Source: Perkinsus olseni
Taxonomy: Eukaryota > Perkinsozoa > Perkinsida
DNA length: 53,026 nt
NCBI GenBank assembly: GCA_013115125.1
Contig: JABANN010000208.1
Coordinates: forward strand, 1-53,026
Direction: 5' to 3'
Shown here: positions 23,501-33,442 of the stretch, in pieces
Numbering within the stretch: the first letter of the stretch is position 1
Layout: every line of letters starts with the position of its first letter
Notes under the pieces: generated by a model
Seen by the model: the letters and a program-made list of their open reading frames with translations, nothing else
What the model was told of the DNA's origin: nothing
The model's database searches: none
Position numbers and translations under genes: made by a program

Positions 23501-23563
23501 CGTCGAGTCAGCAGCGACAACGTAACGGTTATATGTGTTTACTTCCTGGACGACCAGACATAA
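20501..23563 (+). CDS. PP2C-type (PPM) protein phosphatase with altered metal-site motifs, 9 exons
   Basis: Mn/Mg-dependent serine/threonine phosphatase family. The 333-residue product is essentially one PP2C domain with the motifs in order: FTNIGGRRTQEDRF, FDGTAGDFAAEN, TREHLAVGHLGDSRICLL, FLTIDHKPDQLPERRRIERC, YSRAFGGKDLK, DVTVLPFES, ASDGLWDVYSA and SSDNVTVICVYF at the end. Exons: 20501-20678, 20782-20944, 21053-21170, 21719-21833, 22443-22485, 22539-22647, 23023-23109, 23156-23228, 23448-23563; phases sum to 334 codons. The usual DGHGG is DGTAG here and SRAFGD is SRAFGG, so one metal ligand is changed and activity may be altered. Intron 5 is 53 nt and begins with a 13-base tandem duplication. 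Four introns or their edges carry tRNA-like B boxes. The exon 2 end and exon 3 start are the weakest junctions. Confidence 0.9.
20686..20757 (-). repeat. tRNA-derived sequence antisense in PP2C intron 1
   Basis: On the minus strand the text runs CGCAGCGAGTAGCGCCGCC (A box region), then GGATCACAACC where an anticodon arm would be, then CCGGGTTCGATCCCCGCACC (B box and 3' stem). It resembles an elongator tRNA-Met body, but the 5' acceptor strand does not pair. It fills most of the 103-nt intron. Confidence 0.55.
22925..23002 (-). repeat. tRNA-like sequence antisense in PP2C intron 6
   Basis: The minus strand has a strong A box, TGGTATAGAGGGAGAGCAC, and a B-box-like GCGGGTTCGTTCC at tRNA spacing, ending GCGCCCACAC. 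The anticodon arm does not form. It is probably a SINE or a pseudo-tRNA. Confidence 0.5.
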
Positions 23564-23773
23564 CTCGCACCACCGGGGGGACTCAATTTTGTTAATGCTC
23601 TGCAGGACGCGTGTTCCCTGGAGGTTCATTGTGGGGCTGCCGTTCTCTTGTACGATTTTTCATAGCGTCTGATAGCGCTTAATGTGGGTGTTTCGTTGAG
23701 CTCAATTGCCCGTCCGGTAGGCCGGTAGTCGGCGTCCCGAGCCACGTATCATTGGAGGTTTTGGCTTACCGTT

Positions 23774-25288
23774 ATGGCGTCCTCCCGGCTGCCGGTGTCA
23801 CTGAATGGGGAGACAGTGCTCCGGTGCAGCTCAGACTTATCGCGGGTCAAGAGCCTGGCTGGGGCGCTGTTTAGCTGCTACAAGGCGAAAAACGTGACCA
23901 GAAGACGGGTTGAGGCGGTCGGTACTTTGGCGCATTGGAACGCATGCAAGGTGATCTACAGGGAAAGTACTGCTCTCATCTGGTTGAACAAGGTCCTATC
24001 GGGATTTGAACCCGAGTCGCTGGATTCAAAGTCCAGAGTGCTAACCACTACACTATAGGACCATGAAAATTACAGAAGTGGAGCAGGGGTCTCCGCGGCT
24101 TTAGTTCTTAGCTTCTGTTCTTGGCTCGCTCTCCTGTTGCTCCTTCTGTATTCGAGCATTCCCTGTTCTACGCACGAGCCGTACTGCACGTGCATTTTGA
24201 GAGCGTCGGGGTTGGGTCGCGTCTCTTATTCACCCACCTCAGGCAATTGGCCTGTGCAATAAATTCCTTCTCGAGCGCTTTCAAGATAAACAGGGAGAAG
24301 AGGCATTCCCGAGGACTGCTCTCGCCTTCACTCCCCTTACGGTCGATGAGGTAGGCTCGTCGTGTTGAGCGGTACTTCTTTGCTCGTCTCCCCAGATGAC
24401 TGATGCAGAGACCGCGCCCAGTGATGTGAATCCGGTGGAGCTACGGCAGCGTACTTACCAGTTCGAGTTGTATGACGTTGCCAAGCTGTACTGCATGGAG
24501 GATGCCGCTATTAGGCAGGTAATCACACGTTCTTTCAAAGCTCATAGAGGTTAGCACGTTTGGCAATTCTATGGTACCCAGAGGCGACAAGAATTTGACT
24601 ACTTGCATAATTGCAATCGTGAAGCGTCTGTTAATTCTGCTGTTCTTGCCGGAGGTCAAATGCTTGAAGTTGATCGTTGGACAACAGGCACTATGGGTTG
24701 CACCAGATGACGATGTTCTCTATATATCGGGGAAAACGAAGGTCGACAAGTTCGCAGAGGTACTTCGGTACCGGATCGAAGAGTCTCTCCAGGTGAACTC
24801 CGGGCTGTTATCATTCTGTGCATCATTCTGTCTCTTGACGCCTTTACAATATACTATAGCGATCGTCCTTTTTGTTACTCAGTCTAGCGTCCATTCAGAG
24901 ATCCCTCGCGTTAACAGAGTATCGGTTCCCGATGCTCAGGTTCATACCCACGTTGCTGGAGCTTATCCCATGGATCGGTTCCTAAAAGCTGCGCTTCGAA
25001 TAGAGAAGGACAAGGAAGAAAACAGACTAGCTCAGGAGAGGTGAGGAGACGCTCACGTGTTGTCGGCGTATGTGCAGTAGGGGCGAGCCCGTTACTGTAG
25101 CTTTCCGTGGTAGGAGGAACCGTCGTTTCCGTCGAACGGAGTCCCGCGGAGTGATCGCCTACATGCCCTGTCCCATCCGTGTGAATGCGGATATGGGAAT
25201 CATGCAGTTAGTGGCGATGACACTGCCACTTGATGAGATCATGCGAGGGGAACCTGCTGCTGACCGCACCCCTCCACAGAGGGCTTGA
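23774..25288 (+). CDS. protein with two SpoVS/Alba-like domains, 6 exons
   Basis: SpoVS is a small Alba-superfamily fold best known from bacterial sporulation regulators; eukaryotic relatives have no settled role. The 273-residue product has a first domain (ETVLRCSSDLSRVKSLAGAL, then AVGTLAHWNACKAIGLCNKF) that follows the SpoVS pattern of a VSS strand, an AGAL helix and a G-A-N-A-KA helix. A second copy follows: DDVLYISGKTKVDKFAEVLR, then VAGAYPMDRFLKAALRIEK and a C-terminal strand region. Exons: 23774-23950, 24243-24350, 24396-24518, 24655-24792, 24940-25040, 25114-25288; phases sum to 274 codons. The exon 4 acceptor (gccggag) is weak. Intron 1 contains an intact tRNA-Gln on the other strand. 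A nucleic-acid-binding role is inferred from the fold only. Confidence 0.7.
23991..24062 (-). tRNA. tRNA-Gln (anticodon TTG)
   Basis: The minus strand forms a full cloverleaf: acceptor GGTCCTA/TAGGACC, A box TAGTGTAGTGGTTAGCAC, anticodon arm TCTGGACTTTGAATCCAG with TTG, and T arm CGGGTTCAAATCCCG. It matches the eukaryotic tRNA-Gln pattern closely and has no intron. It lies antisense inside intron 1 of the SpoVS-like gene. No CCA is encoded, as expected. Confidence 0.95.
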
Positions 25289-25516
25289 CGTGTCGTTTCC
25301 GCTACAACTAGCCTGTCGTGTCAAGTCATGGTGTTGATGTACGTATCTTCTGCATGCAAAATACTACTTCCAACGAGTTATGACGGGAGAGCGATGCAGT
25401 CAGGGATGTCACTATGATGAATAAGATATACCGAGGGAGATTAAGGGGAACATCAAACTGACTACCAGTATGATTCTTTCGATGTTGCCGGGGGTAAGAA
25501 ATTACTGAAGTAAAAT

Positions 25517-25589
25517 TGGAGAACCCGGGCATCGATCCCGGTGCCTCTCGCTTGCTAAGCGAGCGCTCTACCATTTGAGCTAGTCCCCC
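25517..25589 (-). tRNA. tRNA-Ala (anticodon AGC)
   Basis: The minus strand reads GGGGGACTAGCTCAAATGGT.., with anticodon stem CTCGC/GCGAG around TTAGCAA, T arm CCGGGATCGATGCCCGG and 3' end TTCTCCA. The G3-U70 pair that identifies alanine tRNAs is present. It lies in the spacer between the SpoVS-like gene and the 3' end of LTV1. Confidence 0.96.
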
Positions 25590-25928
25590 ACACGAGATTT
25601 ACGAAGTTTAGCCTGTACGATAGGTGTACGGAATCTGCCCTTCCACACAAAACGTAGGCGGGGACCTCGAGCGAGAATCATTTGCACTCTCCCTCCCTGC
25701 CTTGACGACGTTCATGAATGGAGCCTGACTCAACTTCACAACGCGAAACAAGCAGTAGCCGAAGAAACGTTAGGAAAGGTGGCAGTGGAGGTCCGTAGTG
25801 AACATAGAAATTGTACAGACTCCTCATCGATCAAAGCTTTACACGGGAGATGCCGTCCCGAATATCCGCGGTGTTACCCTTACGCTGGCAGTTCTGAGAG
25901 AAAGACGTCGGAAGATTCGGCGGAATAG

Positions 25929-28900
25929 TTAACGTCCCATCAAGCCACTCACCAGCTTCTCATTCTTGAAGGTTGCCTTCATCTCCTTTTTGGCCTTCCT
26001 CGCCTCTCGTTGCAGCTGCTTCACAGCAGCCTTGCGCGCACGTCGCTCTTCAGGAGTCTCATCTCGTGGTCGGTATGTTGATACCTGAACCGTTCAAGGA
26101 GAAGCTGAGCAAGCGTGGCCTAGCACGCCCTTGGAATGAAAGTAACAATTCAATATTCAAGTATCATAAATATAGCGGGAAATACCACCCCTGCGGCTCA
26201 TGCCACAATTGCTCGCGAGAATACAACCGCAACAAAGTATTTGAACGTTTTTTTCTCACTTGACCCAAAAGAGCGTCCAGAGCCACACCGAGAGGTGTGC
26301 ATACGAGATAGCTGGTGGCCGCTCTCACGAGACAAGCTCTCAACCCCTACCTCCACGAGCTCCTCCTCCTCCTCGTCCTCCGATAGCTCCTCCACCCCTG
26401 CATCCTCTTCCTCCTGGACGGTCGCTAAGGCCGGGGCCGGAATCATAGCCGGTTTACGAATTCGGGCGGGCCGATTCTGAGAAGATCGTTTCAACTGAGT
26501 TCAACCCGAACTTGAACGTCCTCTTTGTTCTACCGCCGAAAAGAGAACGAAGCCAAAACTGTCATTATTTGTCACGACCGCCTTTTAGGAACTCGTTCCC
26601 GTCGTACTCGGAAGTGACGCGACTCCAAATAAGCGTACCCTTCGTCGACCAATTATTACGATTTTTCCGGGATGGTTAGTATTGTTGGTCAGAGTGGTGA
26701 GAACAGACTCGCAGTCCCAATCGTCGCTCTTCCGTCGCTCCTTCACCGGCACCAGCACGGACTTCTCCTCCTCTTCCGGTCGACTTATCATCTCCCGTGT
26801 AACCTGACCAGACCACTACCGGCCTAGCACAGCGACCACTCCTACTAACCTCGAGTGCTCCTTGCCTGTCGTCCTTAGTAGAGGCCGCGGGCTTCTCATC
26901 GTACTGTTTATAGAGGATGCCGTCCTCCTTCGTCTTAATGTAACTACAGCGTACGGGGTGGAAGGCCGTGCTCCGAATAATACCATATTTTCCGTAATTA
27001 AATTCCAGCCACTACGACATGGCGAGTAAAATGGGTCAGCTCGCGTGGTTACCCTGTGAATCCCTACCAATGTAAGCATAAAAGAACAAAAGTTTTTTTG
27101 CGCAATCGACAGCGGAGCGAAGCAGATCACAGAGTCCTTCTCCCCTACTACTCGTCAATAATATCCTGGCATTCGTTGATGTCGAGGTTCTGCTTGTCAC
27201 GTTTCAAGAAAGCCATGCTGCTCTGTCCCCCAATGGTAGTGGCCCGCTCGAGAGGCATATCAAATCGGGAGAAGTGGTCCTCAAGGTCGCCAATCTCATC
27301 TTCGGCATATCTAAAAATCTTCGCTGTGCGCATCAGACAAAAGACCGCTCTTACTCCTCCTCTAGGAGCCTATCGAACTCGTCGTCCTGCGGTGTGGTGG
27401 TTCCACCCCGCAGCCCCATCATCAGGTCCATTCGATCGTCCTGAATAGGGATGGATACTTCAACGAAACAGGGCCGCCACCGCATGCAAGAAGAGGCTAA
27501 CAGAACCGCCGATACCACACCAACCGCAACTACCGCTGATCATCGCAGGTGATCAGTTGGCGAGACACGCAGAACTGAGTTTATTACTACCTCGGTTTCT
27601 CTGAGTGCCGGAACGCCCCAGAGGAGTTTGGAGTCATCGACGGTGCCATCACCACCTGAAACCGGGAAAAAAGTTGTGCCTCGACACAGAGAGTATCTTA
27701 TTTTCTGCATCGAGCCAGGAAACCACAAAAGGACTTTATACAGGCCAAAACGTGTACTCAAAAGCTGATGAGACTTCGTGACCGATTTCTCGAAATTCCT
27801 CGCGACGTTCCACTTGAGTCCGCCTAAAAACTTCTGACTGGTGGGAGGCCATTAATGACCACCAATCAAGCCCCCTTAGCCTCACCACCACTACTGCCGA
27901 TAGAAGCTTTCCTCATACATCGTGCTGTACATGATATAATCGCCACGTCTCTTCAGCACAAAGGCCGCTTCTGGCTGCTGTCATCACCCCAATAATACAC
28001 AATAGCGGTCTTCAAAACTACTGCCCCTAAAAGTCCCTCCGCCCGCCCTACCATGCAACAGACTGTCGAAGAAGATCTCATCACTCGACCCGTCGTCGAT
28101 GCACTCGTCCTCGTCCATCGCTAGGAACACTGCTCGCTCTTCCGGTGTCATTTTCCTGAATCAATAATAGGTATCCACAATCACTGTGAAAAGCAAGCTC
28201 GACCTCCAAGATGCCGAAAGATACTCAAAAGTTACTTCATCTCAGCTTTCTGCTGCTCCTCCGGGTTGGTCGACGTATCTTTCTCCTCCGCCTCAACCTC
28301 AACCTCCGCATGAGGGCCGACGAAAAGATTCCTCTCATCAATCTTCCGAAGATGCTGATCGTAGTCGTAGCCGTCCGGAGGGAAGTAGCAATCGCCGTCT
28401 GAGAATTGCAAACCGAGGTGAGCCTTACCATTCTCAGCCCCCGAAGGTCGGTGCGTATCAGAAAGAACAGGGCAGGGGGAGTGTTTAATAGACTGCTGTC
28501 TCCCCTCAGTTTCAAGAGCTCCCAAGATCGTCTTATACCCGTTAAACTGAATCCTAGGAGCCCTCCAGTAGTTGAGGAGAGGCAGCAGCCACAGTCTATT
28601 GAGCACACTCTGAGCTTCAATGACACAGGGTGTACACTCAAAAATCTTCCTCATAATTTCTGGTAGGCTGCAAGCGAAAGCTTTTATCGCGAAATGAAAG
28701 ATGGTGACACCGCACTTATCTCTCCTTAATGAACCACCCGTCCAGAGGACAAAAAAAATTTAAATTTTCCCGCGAAAATTCTCAAAAATTTTAGACGTTT
28801 GTTCGTTCGTCGTCATAAATTCATCTATTATCCGTTCAGGATTCAGAATACGCTCACTTTATTCCCCCCGAGAATAATTTCCCCCCATAACCGACACCAT

Positions 28901-29270
28901 CTGAGTCACCTTCACGCGCCACGAAATTGCTGGTGCGGTCAGGACGGGTGGGAACGGACAGCATACCCCCCTGTGATGGTAGTACCTAGGCCGGCGTTGA
29001 CGGCTCGAGGCGTGGCGTCGGAGTACTCGGAGTCGGTGTCGCTGTTGAGAAGGTCATGCTCAGGAAGTTGGGTGCCCTTCTTGACTGAAGAGAGAATCTT
29101 AGGTTGAAGCTGGCAGATACCGAATTACGTTGGTTAGGTGGCACGTAGGGCATGAGGACCTTGTCCTGCGTATCGTTGACGCCGTCGAAGGCCTTGTTGA
29201 CTAGGGCGTAGCGGATGGTGTTGTCATTGCGGAATACCCGCTTCTGGTTGGGCCGGCTGCCCTTCACCAT
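25929..29270 (-). CDS. LTV1: LTV1 ribosome biogenesis factor, 11 exons
   Basis: LTV1 is a 40S assembly and export factor that binds pre-40S near the beak and is released by casein kinase phosphorylation (family knowledge). The 445-residue product shows the hallmarks: FPPDGYDYDQHLRKI, a run of acidic segments, YAEDEIGDLEDH, KSDDWDCESVLTTLTNNTNH (the WDCES block) and a basic tail RPRDETPEERRARKAAVKQL. Exons, in transcript order: 29270-29129, 29084-28986, 28398-28236, 28155-28052, 27655-27591, 27440-27355, 27310-27152, 26943-26850, 26803-26660, 26476-26351, 26084-25929. Phases sum to 446 codons. The ATG at 29270 is followed by a basic start (VKGSRPNQKR). Intron 4 holds one copy of the 118-bp repeat. 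The gene is divergent from PFDN2. Confidence 0.92.
27898..28015 (-). repeat. 118-bp intronic repeat, copy 2
   Basis: Lies in LTV1 intron 4 (28051-27656) and is about 97% identical to 2983-3100. Read in LTV1 sense it contains a 25-codon open stretch ([10 protein letters not shown]..) that could tempt a gene caller, but the exons on either side join in phase without it. Confidence 0.85.
28482..28560 (+). repeat. dispersed repeat family (TGTTCAACAGACTG), copy 2
   Basis: Starts TGTTTAATAGACTGCTGTCT and stays similar to the copies at 16051 and 29569. It lies in LTV1 intron 2, antisense to the gene. Confidence 0.6.
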
Positions 29271-29331
29271 TATAATGGAATTAGTAAGACTTGACTGTCG
29301 GACAGTCGGCCAGGAAAAAATGACAGAAAAA

Positions 29332-29384
29332 AGCAGCCACCGGGGCTCGAACCTGGTACCTTTGGTGTGGGGGTTGTATTGAAA
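29332..29384 (-). repeat. tRNA-like B box sequence
   Basis: The minus strand reads GGTACCAGGTTCGAGCCCCG, a good B box; upstream A-box similarity is weak. It lies just upstream of LTV1 and in the same sense. Confidence 0.4.
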
Positions 29385-29568
29385 CGCTTTATTTGTGAGC
29401 ACGTATCGAAGTAACTGTCCCTTGCCATTCTCGGGCCCTTCGATCCCCATCGGCCGTCCTTGAGTGGTGCATTGGACTGCATGGAGGTCCTCTCACAGCA
29501 GCCGCTGTAATTTCGTGGCGCCGCGGTCATGGTAGGGTACCCTATCCCCTGTCAAAAGAACTGGGGGT

Positions 29569-29640
29569 GTTCAACAGACTGATGCCTCTGCAGACTTTCG
29601 GGAGCGCTCCCAGGATCGGATTTAACGTATTAAAGTGCTT
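29569..29640 (+). repeat. dispersed repeat family (TGTTCAACAGACTG), copy 3
   Basis: Starts TGTTCAACAGACTGATGCCT and shares an (A/G)GAGC(GC)TCCCA(A/G)GATCG block with copy 2. It is located between LTV1 and PFDN2. Confidence 0.6.
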
Positions 29641-29803
29641 CACGGGTGCCCTTCTCTTGAGAGTCAGGGGAGATAGCCTACCAAAAGCGCGGACGATTTC
29701 TTCCATTCGAGATCGATTCTGGACTTTATTTTCACACCTGGCATTAGTCGGTTCAGAGTAGTCAAGGATCATGGAGCTCAGAGTGAGGATTGTTGCTTTT
29801 GCC

Positions 29804-30706
29804 ATGGCCAACCCCGCAGCCGTCCCCGAAGATTCTTCTTCCAGCAGCAAGTCTGACGCCTTGACGCCTCAGGAGGTGCAGGCGAAGGTGCAGCAGCTGG
29901 AGAGGGAGCGCAGCGCCATCGTCAGCAAAATCGCCGAACTGGAGCAGGAGTCGAAGGAACATGGGTAGTAGTAATTGTGCTGGTAGGAGACTTCTCAATG
30001 GTTGAAGTTGGTTAAGGAAAATTTTGAGGAGTGTGGTGGTCTATGGAGGCTCGGAAGTTTGGTGTAAATAGAGCGCAATGGCATACTGCTTTTCGAGGCA
30101 CGCACGTCCCCTAGATAGATATAAGCGCTTGCTGAGTGACCAACCGGAGTAGTGATAGTGACAGGTGTAGTAGGGGTAGTAGCAGCAAGGGTAGTCCTTA
30201 CGTCCCGTGATGGATATAGACCCTTCATTGGCTGATTGAGAAGTAGTGGGGATGGGCGGTGGTGGTCAGGTTGGTGCTGGGAGCCTTCGACAAGGTGCCG
30301 GAGGACCGTCGCTGCTATCGATTAGTCGGAGGAGTTCTCGTGGAGCGGACAGTGAAGGACTTCCGGCCAGTTGTAGAGGACAACAAAGCTAGGGTAGCAC
30401 GGAGTCTCAGAGCTAGTTTGGTGCAGTGGTGTTAGCGGCTGTTGGTATGCTGATGGTCGTGAGTTCTACTCCCTCAGATGGAAGAGGCTTTGAAGAGTCT
30501 GAGTGATATGCTTTCTGAGAAGACAAAAACCATGGACGAGCTCATCAAAAAGTACTACCGAAAGGGTAGTCGTTTACACCGTCATTTTTCGGGCAAGGTA
30601 CGGTACTACGCCGGGCCTCCCCGCCGCCGCCAACGACAAGGCGAAAAAGGAGGACAAGGTGGAAGACGCGAACTCCGCGGCCCCTTCCGCGGGAGTACTA
30701 GTATGA
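29804..30706 (+). CDS. PFDN2: prefoldin subunit 2, 4 exons
   Basis: Beta-type subunit of the hexameric prefoldin chaperone, which hands unfolded actin and tubulin to the CCT chaperonin. The 155-residue product has the two-helix coiled coil with the central hairpin. It opens LTPQEVQAKVQQLERER, continues GAFDKVPEDRRCYRLVGGVL and VERTVKDFRPVVEDN, then MEEALKSLSDMLSEKT, and ends SAAPSAGVLV like animal PFDN2. Exons: 29804-29964, 30270-30393, 30478-30551, 30598-30706; phases sum to 156 codons. The last intron is 46 nt. The ATG at 29804 has a better context (gccATGg) than the in-frame one at 29771. Intron 2 ends in a tRNA-like sequence that supplies the acceptor. Confidence 0.93.
30418..30477 (+). 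repeat. tRNA-like sequence ending at a splice acceptor
   Basis: TTGGTGCAGTGGTGTTAGC (A box) and GTGAGTTCTACTCCC (weak B box) stand at tRNA spacing. The 3' end, ctcag, is the acceptor of PFDN2 exon 3. A tRNA-derived insertion that supplied the splice site is possible. Confidence 0.4.
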
Positions 30707-30821
30707 GTTGTAGTTTCAAGTGACATACTCCGTGAAGCTCCTAGCGTGTTGCGCACAGCGAAGATTCTAGCGTATCTTTGCAGTTGAGTTCTTCATTTTC
30801 CTCCTTCGTCGCCATCCCTCT

Positions 30822-33154
30822 ATGTCAGAGGTGGACAAGCGGCTGAGCCCCTTGGTCAAGAAGGTGGACCAACTCATCTCCAAGGTAATGTCTGTTGCAC
30901 GGCTCAACCTAAGGTTCTTCCCTGTGCGCAAAGATACTCTTCTGTCTCCAGATTACCTCCTCTGGCCAGCATGCGTCTTCGAATCTGATTAATGAGGTCG
31001 GGCAGGTGTGCGTAGATCTGACGCCCTCAAGGGACCAATCTTGGCGGGCAGCCAAGAGAGTCCTTGCCGTCGGCTCCATAGAGAATAAGGGCTATCTAGG
31101 TCGGTTGAAGCTTGCTTGTCGCAGAAAAAAAGATACTAGCTTCAGCTATGTGCCTGGTGGACTCCATCGTTCGACACGAGACCAAGCACAAGAGTCCGGA
31201 CGCCCAATGCTCCTTTGCGAACCTCTTCGCTGACCATGTTTGCCGACTAACCCGGAGGGTAAGGCGCTGGTGATGGGCGCGCAGCGGGAAGAATATCTTT
31301 GTTTTTCTGCTGGTAGGCCTTGTCGGTGCATGCAACAGACAGCGAGTTGGGCAGGATGGGGAAGATGCTGCAGGGCTGGGTTTCGAAGAAGCGCTTCGAT
31401 GCAGCGGTGAGGGAGGAGCTTGAGGGATCTTCGACTGTGGCTTGTGCAAATTTTTGGGGCCACTTTCGTCTGGGGTGCATCTCTACGAGGAAGGGTATGG
31501 CAGGTCGACCTTCTCCGTGCGAGATTAGAATAATAGAAAGATACGCATGTGATGATTGTTGCAACAGTGAGAAATGAATGGTGCCGGCGGCTGGATTGCT
31601 CATAGACCTCGGCTGCGCTTGGAACATCCGTGCCCCTGGTGATTCTGTCTATCGCTATGTGGTGGCGCTCAGGTTACGAAAAAACTGAAGGCCCTCATTC
31701 CAGATGCCACTGATGTTGTTAACAACGGCCTTCGCCGACGACGACAGTCCAAGCGGAAACGGAGGAGCCGAGATTTGGACGACGGCGCATCACCAACCGT
31801 GTCACCATCTAGGGCAGGCACAGGGACGACGGTGCTGCATCATGGGCTGATGGTTGACCAGTTCTTGCGGGATGAGGAGGATGATGATGACCACCATCCA
31901 GCGGAAAGGGGGTCTCCGCGGGAGGAGGAGGAAGAGTTGGTAACGAGGCCGCCGTCGCCGTTGCTGCCGCCAGCAGTTGATCCGAGACCGGTGCCCTCGG
32001 GCGAGCAGGTCGGTGAGAAGGAGGCGCGCCCGTCGTCTCCAGGTGGAGGGTTTACAAAGCCTCCTGAGGCAGGCGATGCATGGACAAGCTCGCCGCCTGC
32101 TGGGGGCGTTAGGGAAATGCGAGGGAGTGCAAGAAGCTCAAGAAACGAGGAGAGAGACCGGGACAGTGGGAGTCACCGTAGGAGGGAGTCACGGCGAGGG
32201 TCGAGGAGAAGCCAATCACGCGAGCGAGGGCATCGGGGGAGGAGCCGGTCTGCCGAGAGGGGTAGTAGAAGTGGTAGAAGCCGCAGTCGAGATCGCCACG
32301 CTTCATCGTCCAGTCGCCGGCATCAGTCGAGGCAGCCAGAGCAGCGTTCTCGTTCGCCCAGGGATGGTTGTGGTAGCAGTCGTCATCGGAGCTCCTCTCA
32401 TGGCCGACGGTCGTTTGGCCGCCACGCGGAAGGCGACGTGAGCGTGGATTTGCCGAAGAGAGCGTCGCAGCACAGCGGGTGGGATGTGGTCCCAACAGGA
32501 GCAGCAGCAGGGCCGGTTACACCGGTGGAGGCCTCCCCGGCGGCACCGCCTCCGCCGCCCTACTCCGCCCAGGGCTTCAACAACCCTATTGGTTTTCCTC
32601 CTATACCGGGCCCTGGTGCCCCGCCTCCGGCTGCCTTCGTGCCCCCTCAGTTCCCTGGCATGATCGGCATGCCCCCTCAAGGGCCCCTCGGAGGAGCCTT
32701 CGCTGGGGCTAGGCCACAGCCGATGTATCCGATGCCGTCCGCTTCGCCCCCGCCGCCCCCGCCGCCTGCATTTGGACAGGGGATGAACGCTCCCTTTGCT
32801 CCGCCGCCGATACCCCAGCCAGCCCACCCTGCTCGGACGAAGGCCCCGGCGTTTCCGTGGCGACCGGCGACGGTCCAGCGGCCCCAAGGGGTGAGCGCGG
32901 AAGCGAAGACAGGCGAGAAGGACGATGATGATGAGTCGAGCGAGATGGATATCGACAGTCCTCGGGTGGTTGAGGAAAAAGAGGTGGTGGTGATTGAGAA
33001 AGAGGAGGTTGCGGGGGTCGAACCTGCGAAGGGCGAGAGTAGTCCAACTGCGGCAGAGGAGGCTGACGCGCTCGACAGTTTAGGCGAGGTTTCCAATCAA
33101 GAAGAGAAGGGAGGTGATAAAGGAGAAGAAGAGGATGAATTCAATTGGGACTGA
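30822..33154 (+). CDS. CID-domain protein with RS-rich and proline-rich regions (SCAF/NRD1-like), 5 exons
   Basis: CID domains bind the phosphorylated tail of RNA polymerase II and link transcription to RNA processing. The 612-residue product begins with a CID-like helical region (LINEVGQVLLVAEKK, then SAMCLVDSIVRHETKHKSPD, matching the LYVIDSIVR block, and MLQGWVSKKRFDAAV). Next come a basic patch (RRRRQSKRKRRSR), an RS-rich stretch, a proline-rich stretch and an acidic C terminus ending in NWD. Exons: 30822-30884, 30952-31007, 31111-31258, 31317-31406, 31673-33154; phases sum to 613 codons. The last exon is unusually long (1482 bp) for this region. SCAF4/SCAF8 is the nearest architecture I know, but I see no RRM, so the exact family is open. 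Confidence 0.7.
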
Positions 33155-33370
33155 GATCGGCCCATCTTGGTGGTGGTTGGAGCAGTAGTGTCAGTGCCCT
33201 ATGTATCATTGTAGGAGGATTCGGCAAGGAGTGGTATGGATGGCGGCCAAGTCGTACGCAGTTACATTACCCTATCACGCCGCTGCTGCCAAGCAGCATT
33301 ACGTTGATTATTATTATTGTCGATTTGGCTCAGCCGCCTGCCGGCGAAATTGTATCTTATTCGTGAACTC

Positions 33371-33434
33371 ATGGCAGTGTTGGGTTGTTGTTCAATGTGG
33401 GTAATCGAAAGGTCCCTGGTTCGATCCCGGCTCA
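33371..33434 (+). repeat. tRNA-like sequence at the 5' edge of TTLL2
   Basis: CATGGCAGTGTTGGGTTGTT (A-box-like) and CCCTGGTTCGATCCCGGC (strong B box) lie about 40 bases apart, ending ctcag nine bases before the TTLL2 start codon. It may provide the 3' splice site of a 5' UTR intron. Confidence 0.45.
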
Positions 33435-33442
33435 GTGCTTTG

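Larger units (their letters stand above)
29271..29803. promoter_or_regulatory. divergent promoter region shared by LTV1 and PFDN2
   Basis: 533 bases separate the two start codons on opposite strands. The spacer holds a tRNA-like B box (minus strand, near 29340), the word TAATTTCGTGGCGCCGCGG near 29508, and the third copy of the TGTTCAACAGACTG repeat. No TATA box stands out. Shared control of a ribosome-assembly and a chaperone gene is an inference from the layout. Confidence 0.4.

Noticed and set aside
27898-27996. Apparent LTV1 exon reading [19 protein letters not shown]
   Set aside because: It lies in the 118-bp repeat, its donor phases do not fit, and exons 28155-28052 and 27655-27591 join in phase without it while matching LTV1.
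32303-32887. Long minus-strand open frame with arginine-rich text
   Set aside because: It is the complement of the RS- and proline-rich exon of the CID gene, whose phase and family fit are clear.
33003-33020. B-box-like sequence in the CID protein (minus strand)
   Set aside because: It sits inside a long acidic coding exon with no supporting structure.
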